Shown in pieces: positions 43,793 to 51,628 of a stretch of 64,000 nt of DNA. This DNA is from Microbacterium marinilacus (GTDB lineage Bacteria; Actinomycetota; Actinomycetes; Actinomycetales; Microbacteriaceae), in NCBI RefSeq assembly GCF_019753765.1, contig NZ_JAIJZW010000011.1, positions 65,079 to 129,078 on the forward strand, in the 5' to 3' direction. A program made the translations under genes and the position numbers. Below the pieces are notes generated by a model that saw only the letters and a list, made by a program, of their open reading frames with translations, searched no databases and was not told where the DNA came from. Each line of letters opens with the position of its first letter. Position 1 is the stretch's first letter.

Positions 43793-44674
43793 ATGGCAGC
43801 CGAGGGAGCGCACGCACCGGAACCCGCCGATGCGGCATCGTCCGGTGTGCGCCGACTCGACCCGCTCGTCCTGATCGCCGGCCTGCTGGTGTGCCTGGCG
43901 GCGCCGGCGTTCTTCGTCCTGCTGTGGTGGTGGCTCGGCGCGACGCTGCTGGCCGCCGGGCTCGCCGTCGCCGTCGTCGTCGACCGCCGCGACCCCGCGG
44001 GGCTGCGACGGGCGCCCGGCCTGACCCGTGACCTCTCGCTGATCGCGGTCGGACTGCTGATCGTCGCGTCGATGTCGATGAAGGCCGAGCTCGACGACCT
44101 GTCGATGCTCCGCTTCACGGCCGTCCTCGGGGGAGCGGTCGCCGTTCCCTACCTGCTGTCGCGGTTCGTCTACCGGGACCGGGCGATCCGGTTCCCCTGG
44201 CGGGGCGGCGGGCGCTGGGGCCGGCTGCAGTGGGGCTGGCTCGTCGCCGTGCTCGTGCTGGGGTGGCTGATCCTGCCCTTCTACTTCATCTCGAGCGGCG
44301 TCTACCTGAACTGGCCGGTCGTCGACACGCCCTCCCTCATCGGGCGGCTGTTCGTCGGCGTCGGGGCCGTCGGCATCTGGGACGAGCTGTTCTTCATCTG
44401 CACCGTCTTCGCGCTGCTGCGGCGCCATCTGCCGGACGGGGCGGCCAACCTGCTGCAGGCCATCGTGTTCGTGTCGTTCCTGTGGGAGCTCGGCTACCGC
44501 GAGTGGGGTCCGGTGCTGACGATCCCGTTCGCCCTCCTGCAGGGCATGATCTTCCTGCGCACCCGCTCGCTGGCGTACGTCGTCACCGTGCACCTGCTGT
44601 TCGACGCCGTCGTCTTCCTGGTGCTCGTCCACGCGCACAACCCCGGGGTGCTCGACGCGCTGTTCCTCGTCTGA
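43793..44674 (+). CDS. CPBP/ABI-like integral membrane protein with a changed active site
   Basis: A 293-residue protein with about eight hydrophobic helices. The arrangement IWDELFFICTVFALLRR, then FVSFLWELGY, then HLLFDAVVFL matches the three motifs of CPBP intramembrane proteases (EExxxR, FxxxH, HxxxD/N). The first glutamate is aspartate and the usual arginine is absent in the first motif, and the second lacks its histidine, so protease activity is doubtful. CAGAAT lies six bases before the ATG. It may act in membrane protein processing, bacteriocin immunity or nothing enzymatic. Confidence 0.7.
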   Translation: MAAEGAHAPEPADAASSGVRRLDPLVLIAGLLVCLAAPAFFVLLWWWLGATLLAAGLAVAVVVDRRDPAGLRRAPGLTRDLSLIAVGLLIVASMSMKAELDDLSMLRFTAVLGGAVAVPYLLSRFVYRDRAIRFPWRGGGRWGRLQWGWLVAVLVLGWLILPFYFISSGVYLNWPVVDTPSLIGRLFVGVGAVGIWDELFFICTVFALLRRHLPDGAANLLQAIVFVSFLWELGYREWGPVLTIPFALLQGMIFLRTRSLAYVVTVHLLFDAVVFLVLVHAHNPGVLDALFLV

Positions 44675-44713
44675 GCCCGGCGCCGTCGCCCGACCAGCTG
44701 ATTGACTGGCCGC

Positions 44714-46540
44714 ATGAGCTTCACGGCGCCGCCTCCGCACCTCACCCGGCCCGATCTGCGCGGGAGCTTCGGGATGGTCGCCTCCACGCACTGGATCGCC
44801 AGCGCGAGCGCGCAGGCGGTGCTGGAGCGCGGCGGCAACGCGTTCGACGCGGCGGTCGCCGGGGCGTTCGTGCTGCACGTCGTCGAACCGCACCTGAACG
44901 GGCCCGGCGGCGACATGACCGCGGTGTTCGCGACCGCCGCCGACCCCGCCTCGCCGATCGTGCTGGCGGGGCAGGGGCCGGCCCCTGCCGGCGCGACGAT
45001 CGAGCGCTATCGCGCGGAGGGACTCGAGCTCGTGCCGGGATCGGGGGCGCTCGCCGCAGCCGTGCCCGGCGCCGTGGACGCCTGGCTGATGCTGCTGCGG
45101 GACCACGGCACGTGGCGCCTCGGGGAGGTGCTCGCCTTCGCGATCGGGTACGCCCTCGACGGCCACCCGGTGCTCGACCGCGTGTGCGCGACGATCTCGG
45201 GCGTCGCCGACCTGTTCCGCGACCACTGGCCGACGTCTGCCGAGCGCTGGATGCCCGGCGGGCGTCCGCCGGCGCCGGGCCAGATGGTCCGCTCGACCGT
45301 CTACGGCTCGATGCTGCAGGAGCTGGCGTCCGCCGGCGAGACCGGCACGCGCGAGGAGGGCATCGACGCCGCGCGGGCACGGTGGCGCGAGCGCGTGGGA
45401 GCCGCAGCCTCGGAGTTCGTGGGGGATCCGCATCGGCACTCGGACGGCGCCGACCACGCGGGCGTGATCACGGCGGCCGACGTGCAGGCGTTCAGCGCCT
45501 CGTACGAACCCGCCATGACCGTGCGGTTCCGGGGCCACACGATCGCCAAGACCGGCGCCTGGGGGCAGGGGCCCGTGCTGCTGCAGGCGCTCGCCATCCT
45601 GGACGGCCTCGAGGACGACCGCCTCGACCCCTCCACGGAGCTCGGCGCGCACACCGTGCTGGAGGCTCTGAAGCTCGCGCTGGCCGACCGCGACGTCTGG
45701 TACGGCGAGGACGCCGATCCTGCCGTCCTCGCGCACCTGCTCTCGCCCGGCTACGCGGCCGAGCGCCGGTCGCTGATCGGCGAGAGCGCGTCCCGGGAGG
45801 TGCGTCCGGGCGAGGTGCCCGGTCACGTCCGACCCTCCCTCCCGCCGCTGCGCGAGGCCTACGCAGGGCCGGCGGCGGGCTCCGTCGGGGAGCCGACCGT
45901 GCCGGCTGACGCGGCGGAGGACGGGCTCGAGACCGACGCTCTCGGCCGCACGCGCGGCGACACCTGCCACATCGACGTCGTGGACCGCTGGGGCAACATC
46001 GTCTCGGCGACGCCGTCGGGCGGCTGGCTGCAGTCGTCACCGGAGATCCCGGCCCTGGGCTTCTGCCTCGGCACGCGGCTGCAGATGACCTGGCTCGACG
46101 AGGCCTCTCCGTCGCGCCTGCGACCGGGGGCCCGGCCCCGCACGACCCTCACCCCCACGCTCGTGCTGCGCGACGGCGAGCCGGTGATGGCCCTCGGATC
46201 GCCCGGCGGAGACCAGCAGGACCAGTGGCAGCTGCTGATGCTGCTGCGCGTCCTCGTCGGCGGTCACACGCCGCAGCAGGCGATCGACGCCCCCGCTCTG
46301 CACACGACGTCGATGCCCGGCTCGTTCTGGCCGCGCACCTGGACGCCCGCGGGCGCCGTCGTCGAGGGGCGGCTGGGCGACGACGTCATCGCGGGGCTCG
46401 TCGCGCGCGGACACGCGGTCACCCGATCCGGCGACTGGTCTCTGGGGCGCCTGTCCGCCGTCACGCGCGACCCGTCGAGCGGATGGCTGGGCGCCGCCGC
46501 CAATCCGCGCGGCGCGCAGGGGTACGCCGTCGGCCGCTGA
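44714..46540 (+). CDS. Gamma-glutamyltransferase family protein
   Basis: A 608-residue Ntn-hydrolase that should cut itself into two subunits. The self-cleavage threonine is Thr417 in GDTCHIDVVD, which replaces the common TTHxSVVD. The region LNGPGGDMTAVF near residue 65 and SPGGDQQDQWQLL in the small subunit are family marks. No signal peptide is visible, so it may be cytoplasmic. The variant around the nucleophile is shared with oxamate amidohydrolase-type and other non-GGT members, so gamma-glutamyl transfer is uncertain. The ATG at 44714 gives the conserved start near residue 15. Confidence 0.85.
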   Translation: MSFTAPPPHLTRPDLRGSFGMVASTHWIASASAQAVLERGGNAFDAAVAGAFVLHVVEPHLNGPGGDMTAVFATAADPASPIVLAGQGPAPAGATIERYRAEGLELVPGSGALAAAVPGAVDAWLMLLRDHGTWRLGEVLAFAIGYALDGHPVLDRVCATISGVADLFRDHWPTSAERWMPGGRPPAPGQMVRSTVYGSMLQELASAGETGTREEGIDAARARWRERVGAAASEFVGDPHRHSDGADHAGVITAADVQAFSASYEPAMTVRFRGHTIAKTGAWGQGPVLLQALAILDGLEDDRLDPSTELGAHTVLEALKLALADRDVWYGEDADPAVLAHLLSPGYAAERRSLIGESASREVRPGEVPGHVRPSLPPLREAYAGPAAGSVGEPTVPADAAEDGLETDALGRTRGDTCHIDVVDRWGNIVSATPSGGWLQSSPEIPALGFCLGTRLQMTWLDEASPSRLRPGARPRTTLTPTLVLRDGEPVMALGSPGGDQQDQWQLLMLLRVLVGGHTPQQAIDAPALHTTSMPGSFWPRTWTPAGAVVEGRLGDDVIAGLVARGHAVTRSGDWSLGRLSAVTRDPSSGWLGAAANPRGAQGYAVGR

Positions 46541-46613
46541 GCGGCGTTTTGCACACCCGGGCGCCGTCGTCAAGCCTGAGCGGCGAAACGGTCGGTCGCG
46601 GCATGCTGGCTGC

Positions 46614-47684
46614 ATGGCATCGGCGAGCGTCTGCGAGGCGGGCCCGGACATCCGGACCCCGCTCGCCGACGCGCGGACGGGGACGGTGCTCGACGGCCGG
46701 TACCGGCTGGAGGAGCTGGTCGGCGAGGGCGGCATGGGGCGGGTCTACCGCGCGTGCGACGAGGTGCTCGAGCGCACCGTCGCCGTGAAGATCTTCCCGT
46801 CCGCCGCCGTCGACGACGCGGACCGCGGGCGCCGCGCCGCGGAGGCCCGGCTGCTCGCGGCGCTCAGCCACCCCTCGCTCGTCACGCTGTACGACGCGCA
46901 GGCCAGCCGCGACGGCACGGGCTATCTCGTGATGGAGTACGTCGGCGGCGGGGCGCTGTCCGACAGGATCCAGCGCGGCCCGCTCACCACGCGTCTCGTG
47001 TCCGAGATCGCCGCCGACATGGGGGAGGCGCTGCACGCCGTGCACTCCGCCGGGGCCGTGCACCGAGACGTGAAGCCGTCGAACGTCCTGCTGCATCCCG
47101 CCGAGACCGGCGCCGCGGGCAGGGGGCGTCGGATGCGCGCGACGCTCGCCGACTTCGGGATCGCGTACCTCGCCGACGGGGCGCGCGTGACGACTCCCGG
47201 CATGGCCGTCGGAACCGCCGCGTACTTCTCGCCGGAGCAGGCGCGCGGCATGGATCCCTCGCCCTCCTGCGACGTCTACGCGCTGGGACTGGTGCTGATC
47301 GAGGCGCTGACCGGCCGCCGGGCGTTCCCGCAGACGACGCCGATCGAGGCCGTGGTGGCGCGACTGCACTCCGCGCCGGAGGTGCCCACCGCATTCGGTG
47401 AGGCCTGGACGACGCTCCTCACCGACATGACGGCGCCGGACCCCGCCGATCGCCCGAGTGCCCAGCAGGTCGCCGACCGCGCGCGGCTGCTCGCCCAGGC
47501 GCCGAGCGAGCCGTCGCCCGCGAGCGCAGAGGGCGCGGCCAACCGTGTTTACCGGGAGCCCTCGCCGGCCGCGCCGATCGCGCCGTCGGCACCGACGACG
47601 CGGGTGCGCTCGCGCCGTCGTCCGACGCTCGCGCAGCTGGTCGTGCAGGGCGTGGGCGCCGCGGTGCTCGGCCTCTCGCGCTGA
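46614..47684 (+). CDS. Serine/threonine protein kinase
   Basis: A 356-residue Hanks-type kinase. The glycine loop is GEGGMGRVYRA, the ATP lysine is Lys59 in VAVKIF, the catalytic loop is HRDVKPSNVLL (Asp152) and the metal motif is ADFGIAYLA. The catalytic domain ends near residue 290. The remaining 65 residues are Pro/Ala/Arg-rich and end with a short hydrophobic stretch (LVVQGVGAAVLGL) too short for a firm membrane helix, and there is no extracellular sensor domain. The stop lies 108 bases before the poly-G tract, so what follows in the genome is unknown. Confidence 0.9.
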   Translation: MASASVCEAGPDIRTPLADARTGTVLDGRYRLEELVGEGGMGRVYRACDEVLERTVAVKIFPSAAVDDADRGRRAAEARLLAALSHPSLVTLYDAQASRDGTGYLVMEYVGGGALSDRIQRGPLTTRLVSEIAADMGEALHAVHSAGAVHRDVKPSNVLLHPAETGAAGRGRRMRATLADFGIAYLADGARVTTPGMAVGTAAYFSPEQARGMDPSPSCDVYALGLVLIEALTGRRAFPQTTPIEAVVARLHSAPEVPTAFGEAWTTLLTDMTAPDPADRPSAQQVADRARLLAQAPSEPSPASAEGAANRVYREPSPAAPIAPSAPTTRVRSRRRPTLAQLVVQGVGAAVLGLSR

Positions 47685-47792
47685 CGCAGCCCGAGCCCGC
47701 GCCGCATCCGTCCGTCGCCCGCGTCATCCGGTGCGAGACCGCCTTTATGGCGCGCGACAAGGGCCGTTCCGCACCGATCGCGGATGAGAGAA

Positions 47793-47852
47793 GGGGGGGG
47801 GGGGGGGGGGGGGGGGGGGCCGCCCCCCCGGGGGGGGGGGGGGGGGGGGGGG
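47793..47852. other. Poly-G/C tract, probable artefact and possible false join
   Basis: 27 G (47793-47819), then CCGCCCCCCC, then 23 G (47830-47852). The tRNA on the right ends exactly at its edge, with its last 20 or so bases missing. The sequence on the left does not contain the missing tRNA end. The tract resembles the one at the start of the window. Real continuity across it is doubtful. Confidence 0.85.
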
Positions 47853-47907
47853 AACCCCCGACCCTTGGCACCGGAAGCCAATGCTCTATCCACTGAGCTA
47901 CGGGCGC
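47853..47907 (-). tRNA. tRNA-Arg (anticodon CCG), 3' end missing
   Basis: Read on the minus strand from 47907: acceptor GCGCCCG, D arm GCTC-AGTGGATA-GAGC, anticodon arm TTGGC-TTCCGGT-GCCAA with anticodon CCG, variable loop, and the first T-arm strand up to GGGGGTTC. The rest of the T arm, the matching acceptor strand and the CCA end should extend to about 47832, but that stretch is the homopolymer tract. The gene is intact up to the artefact, so the truncation is technical and not biological. argS, for its synthetase, lies 1 kb away. Confidence 0.9.
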
Positions 47908-47973
47908 ATACAGACCGAGGATATCAGCCGCGGAGGGCTGCTCCGGACGACGGCGCCGGCCGCGAGCGGGTGG

Positions 47974-48780
47974 TCAGGGGCCGGCGGGCTCCGGCGCGCC
48001 GGCGTCGGCCGCCTCGAGGCTCGTCGCCGGGTCGACGATCCGGTCGAGCGCGTCGGCGAGACGCTGCGCGAGGTAGGCGTGCCCCGCCAGCGACGGGTGG
48101 TTTCGCGCCACCTCGCTGGTGTCGATCACGGTCTCGTAGTTCTGCGTGGTGATCCACTCGTCCTGCAGCGGCGAGATGTACCACCACTGCCGCTCGGCGG
48201 CGAGGGCGGCGAGATCGCCGTCGATCCGGGCCGTGGGCTCCTCGACGGGCAGCACCTGCGGCGCGGGGCCGAGCACCACGATCGGCGTCTCGGGGTAGGT
48301 CGCCGCGAGTGCGTCCCATGCGGCGTTCACGGCGTCGCGGTAGCCCTCGGCCGGCTCCCAGCGGTCGTTGATCGACCCCTGCAGGATGATCAGGTCGTAG
48401 GACGCCTCGGGGTCGAGCTCGGCGATGCGGGAGCCGAAGTCGGGGCGGTCGGGGCGCACGTAGCCGCTGCCGGGCACGCCGTCGACGACGGTCGTGCCGG
48501 AGATCAGGTCGGCCAGCACGTAGGCGTAGCCGCGCTCGATGGGCGTGGCCGACATGCCGTACGTCCACGAGTCGCCGAAGACCAGCACCTCGGGCTCCTC
48601 GGGCAGGTGGATCGCCGCGGGGGTGATCGCCGCAGGCTCCGCGGCGGCCGCCTGCTCGACCTCGGCGACCGGAGCCGACCAGGGGCGCAGGGCGCCGACG
48701 ACGATCGCCGCGACCACGGCGACGACCGCCATCGCGATCAGCGCGAGGACGGTGCGATGGGGGCGGATCGCGGACGCCAT
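47974..48780 (-). CDS. SGNH/GDSL-family hydrolase, membrane-anchored or secreted
   Basis: A 268-residue esterase-type protein. An N-terminal hydrophobic helix (about residues 9-32) is a signal anchor. The GDS block is VLVFGDSWTYG, the glycine block is VPGSGYV, the asparagine block is LQGSINDRW and the histidine block is NHPSLAGHAYLA, so all four SGNH blocks are present. It probably hydrolyses an ester on cell-envelope or external carbohydrate or lipid. It diverges from argS. Confidence 0.87.
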   Translation of the reverse strand: MASAIRPHRTVLALIAMAVVAVVAAIVVGALRPWSAPVAEVEQAAAAEPAAITPAAIHLPEEPEVLVFGDSWTYGMSATPIERGYAYVLADLISGTTVVDGVPGSGYVRPDRPDFGSRIAELDPEASYDLIILQGSINDRWEPAEGYRDAVNAAWDALAATYPETPIVVLGPAPQVLPVEEPTARIDGDLAALAAERQWWYISPLQDEWITTQNYETVIDTSEVARNHPSLAGHAYLAQRLADALDRIVDPATSLEAADAGAPEPAGP

Positions 48781-48923
48781 GCGAAGTAGAGTATGCGATC
48801 CCGCTGAACGGATGACGACGTATGACCGAACGCTCCCGCACAGCGGGGGTCGGGCGCCCGCCCCGAGCGGCCGCGCCTCGGCGCGACGGGCGGTCAGGAG
48901 GCACGCCCTAGACTTGTCGGGCT

Positions 48924-50591
48924 ATGACTCCGGATGCCCTCGCCGCCGCCCTGCTCGCCGTCGTCACGCCCGTCGCCGAGCGTCGACGCCCGGACGAGGC
49001 GCTCGACCTGTCGGCCGCCGACATCACCCTGGAGCGGCCGCGCAACCGCGACCACGGCGACTGGGCCACCAACGTCGCGATGAAGCTCGCCAAGCGCCTC
49101 GGCGCGAACCCGCGCGAGCTCGCGCAGGAGCTCGCCGACGGCCTGGCCGCGGCCGAGGGCGTCGCGAGCGTCGAGGTCGCCGGCCCGGGCTTCATCAACA
49201 TCCGGCTCGAGGCCGGCGCGGCCGGCGCCCTCGCGCGGACGATCGTCGAGGCGGGCGCCGACTACGGCCGCAATGACGCGCAGGCCGGCAACACGATCAA
49301 CGTCGAGTTCGTCAGCGCGAACCCGACGGGCCCCCTGCACATCGCCCACACCCGCTGGGCCGCCCTCGGCGACGCGATCGCGCGCGTGCTGGCGTTCAGC
49401 GGCGCGACGGTGTCCCGCGAGTACTACATCAACGACGCGGGCGCGCAGATGGACCGCTTCGGCGCCTCGATCGTCGCGTCGCTCAAGGGCGAGGACAAGC
49501 CCGAGGGCGGCTACGCGGGCGAGTACATCGACGAGCTCGGCCGTCGGGTGCTCGCCGAGCGCGCCGACATCCTGTCCCTGCCCGACGACGAGCAGGTGCG
49601 GGTGGCGCGCGACGTCGCCTACCCGATCCAGCTCGCCGAGATCCAGGCGTCGCTCGCGTCGTTCAACGTGCACTTCGACGAGTGGTTCTCGGAGCGCACG
49701 CTGCACGCTCCCGGCGCCGACGGCGCGCAGAGCCCCATCGACCAGGCCGTCGACCGCCTGCGGGCGCAGGGCCACGTCTTCGACGAGGACGGCGCCGTCT
49801 GGGTGCGCACGACCGACTTCGGCGACGACAAGGACCGCGTCATCCGCCGCTCGAACGGCGAGTACACCTACTTCGCCGCCGACGCCGCGTACTACCTGAG
49901 CAAGACCGATCGCGGCTGGGCCGACAAGGTCTACCTGCTCGGCGCCGACCACCACGGCTACGTCCACCGCCTGAAGGCGCTCGCCGGCGCCGCCGGGGAG
50001 GACCCCGAGAAGAACATCGAGGTGCTGATCGGCCAGATGGTGTCCATCAACGGTGCGCGGCTGTCGAAGCGCGCCGGCAACATCATCGAGATGGACGACA
50101 TCATCGAGTGGATCGGCACGGACGCGCTGCGCTACTCGCTCGAGCGCTCGCCGGCCGACTCGCCGCTGGACCTCGACCCCGACCTGCTGCGCAAGCGCAC
50201 CAACGACAACCCCGTCTTCTACGTGCAGTACGCGCACGCCCGCATCCACAACGTCGGTCGCAACGCCGCCGACGCCGGTGTGGACCGCTCGGAGTTCGCG
50301 CCCGAGCTGCTCACGCACGAGACCGAGTCGGCGCTGCTCGGCGCGCTGCAGGAGTTCCCCCGCGTGGTCGCGTTCGCGGCGGAGGTGCGCGAGCCGCATC
50401 GCGTGGCGCGGTACCTCGAGGAGCTCGCCGGCCTCTACCACCGCTGGTACGACAACTGCCGCGTCACGCCGCTGGGCGACGCGCCGGTCGAGCCGGTGCA
50501 CCGCACGCGCCTGTGGGTCAACGACGCGACCGGCCAGGTGCTGCGCAACGGCCTCGACCTTCTGGGCGTGAGCGCCCCGGAGCGGATGTAA
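48924..50591 (+). CDS. argS: Arginyl-tRNA synthetase
   Basis: A 555-residue class I synthetase charging tRNA-Arg. The N-terminal additional domain covers about residues 1-105. The HIGH-type motif is [18 protein letters not shown], the KMSK-type motif is [15 protein letters not shown], and the C-terminal DALR anticodon-binding domain starts near residue 430 and ends with the LGVSAPERM terminus. TAGACT, nine bases before the ATG, suggests a leaderless transcript. It lies ahead of the LmeA-like gene, with ten bases between. Confidence 0.96.
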   Translation: MTPDALAAALLAVVTPVAERRRPDEALDLSAADITLERPRNRDHGDWATNVAMKLAKRLGANPRELAQELADGLAAAEGVASVEVAGPGFINIRLEAGAAGALARTIVEAGADYGRNDAQAGNTINVEFVSANPTGPLHIAHTRWAALGDAIARVLAFSGATVSREYYINDAGAQMDRFGASIVASLKGEDKPEGGYAGEYIDELGRRVLAERADILSLPDDEQVRVARDVAYPIQLAEIQASLASFNVHFDEWFSERTLHAPGADGAQSPIDQAVDRLRAQGHVFDEDGAVWVRTTDFGDDKDRVIRRSNGEYTYFAADAAYYLSKTDRGWADKVYLLGADHHGYVHRLKALAGAAGEDPEKNIEVLIGQMVSINGARLSKRAGNIIEMDDIIEWIGTDALRYSLERSPADSPLDLDPDLLRKRTNDNPVFYVQYAHARIHNVGRNAADAGVDRSEFAPELLTHETESALLGALQEFPRVVAFAAEVREPHRVARYLEELAGLYHRWYDNCRVTPLGDAPVEPVHRTRLWVNDATGQVLRNGLDLLGVSAPERM

Positions 50592-50600
50592 CAGGAGCGG

Positions 50601-51419
50601 ATGCAGACGATGACCTCGGCGACCGCACCGATCCCCGTGACGACGCCGGCGCGCCGCCGCCGTCGCTGGCCGTGGATCGTACTCGCCGCGGTCGTGGTGC
50701 TGCTGATCGCCGCGGTCGTCGTCGCCGAGGCCGTCGCCCGCGCCATCGTGCCCGACCGCGTGCGCGAGACCGTCACGACCGAGCTCGGGCTGCCCGAGGA
50801 CCACCCGATGGACGTCGCGGTCGGCGGCGGCCTCGTGCTCCCGCAGCTCATCGGCGGGCGCCTCGACGACCTGCGCATCTCCAGCCAGGACGTGCCGCTG
50901 CCCGCGGGATCCGGGGTGTCGGGGCTGACGGTCGACGCCGACGTGCACCTCACCGGCGTGCCCCTGCGCGACGGCGTCTCGGGCGGGCCGGGCACCGCCG
51001 AGATCCGGATCGAGGCCGACGACCTCGAGTCGCTGCTCGCCACCGCCGTGCTGCCGTCGGCGCTGGCCGACGCGACGATCGAGCTCGCCGCCCCGGACGT
51101 CGTGCTGTCGAGCCGGATCTCGCTGCTGGGAGCGTCCATCCCGATCGAGCTGTCGCTCGCTCCGGGGGCCGCGGACGGCGACCTGACCCTCGAGCCGACG
51201 GGCGCCGCGGTCGGGGGAGCGGACCTCTCGCTCGACCAGCTCGCCGCCATGGCGGGCATCGAGGTCGGACCGGTGCCGGTGTGCCTCGCCGACCGCCTGC
51301 CTGCCGGGCTCGCGCTCACCGACGTCGCCGTCGAGGACGGCGCGCTCGTCGCCCGGCTCGACATCGCCGCCGAGATGCTGACGGACGACGCGCTGCTCGA
51401 TCCCGGCACCTGCGGCTAA
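50601..51419 (+). CDS. LmeA-like (DUF2993) phospholipid-binding protein
   Basis: A 272-residue protein. An arginine-rich start (ARRRRRWPWIVL) leads into a membrane anchor at about residues 22-45, followed by an external beta-rich domain. LPQLIGGRLDDLRISSQDVPL and GLTVDADVHLTGVPL are the usual DUF2993 segments. The mycobacterial relative LmeA binds phosphatidylinositol mannosides and supports lipomannan synthesis. AGGAG precedes the ATG at 50601, and a second ATG lies three codons on. The chain ends ELLDPGTCG-like with a single cysteine. Confidence 0.82.
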   Translation: MQTMTSATAPIPVTTPARRRRRWPWIVLAAVVVLLIAAVVVAEAVARAIVPDRVRETVTTELGLPEDHPMDVAVGGGLVLPQLIGGRLDDLRISSQDVPLPAGSGVSGLTVDADVHLTGVPLRDGVSGGPGTAEIRIEADDLESLLATAVLPSALADATIELAAPDVVLSSRISLLGASIPIELSLAPGAADGDLTLEPTGAAVGGADLSLDQLAAMAGIEVGPVPVCLADRLPAGLALTDVAVEDGALVARLDIAAEMLTDDALLDPGTCG

Positions 51420-51443
51420 TCCGCCCGAGCTGTCGTCGCCCGC

Positions 51444-51514
51444 GCACGACGCAGGATGAACCGCGCCTCTCGCCCCGACGGCCGACGTGTGCCCGCGCGC
51501 GTCCTGCGTCCTGC
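51444..51514. repeat. Dispersed intergenic inverted repeat, copy 4
   Basis: The left arm GCACGACGCAGGAT (51444-51457) is identical to the three copies left of the poly-G tract; the right arm GTCCTGCGTCCTGC is at 51501-51514. It lies 24 bases after the LmeA-like gene and before the lysA promoter. Its presence here supports both halves of the window being from one genome. Confidence 0.78.
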
Positions 51515-51559
51515 ACGGGCGTGGTCGGGACGGGCGCGGAGCGGGTCGCGCGGGTGCCC

Positions 51560-51565
51560 TAGACT
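51560..51565 (+). promoter_or_regulatory. Likely -10 box of the lysA-hom-thrB-thrC operon
   Basis: TAGACT lies 63 bases upstream of the lysA GTG and inside a possible hairpin, GGTGCCC (51553-51559) with GGGCACC (51569-51575). The same hexamer precedes argS. No other -10 candidate is better in this gap. If the hairpin forms in DNA or early RNA it could affect initiation, but that is speculative. Confidence 0.5.
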
Positions 51566-51628
51566 CGGGGGCACCTGCGGCGCGTGAACACCCCGCGCGC
51601 GGACACCCCCAGCCCCGATTGGTGAGCA

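Noticed and set aside
41864..45970. A minus-strand open frame of about 1,370 codons
   Set aside because: It covers DUF3097, trmB, the CPBP-like gene and part of the gamma-glutamyltransferase on the other strand, all with clear motifs, and its own translation is low-complexity.
44714..46540. Naming the gamma-glutamyltransferase gene ggt
   Set aside because: The sequence around Thr417 (DTCHIDVVD) differs from true GGT and no signal peptide is seen, so only the family is supported.
47549..48152. Small frames with poly-Gly or poly-Pro across the G tract
   Set aside because: They exist only because of the homopolymer tract, which I regard as an artefact.
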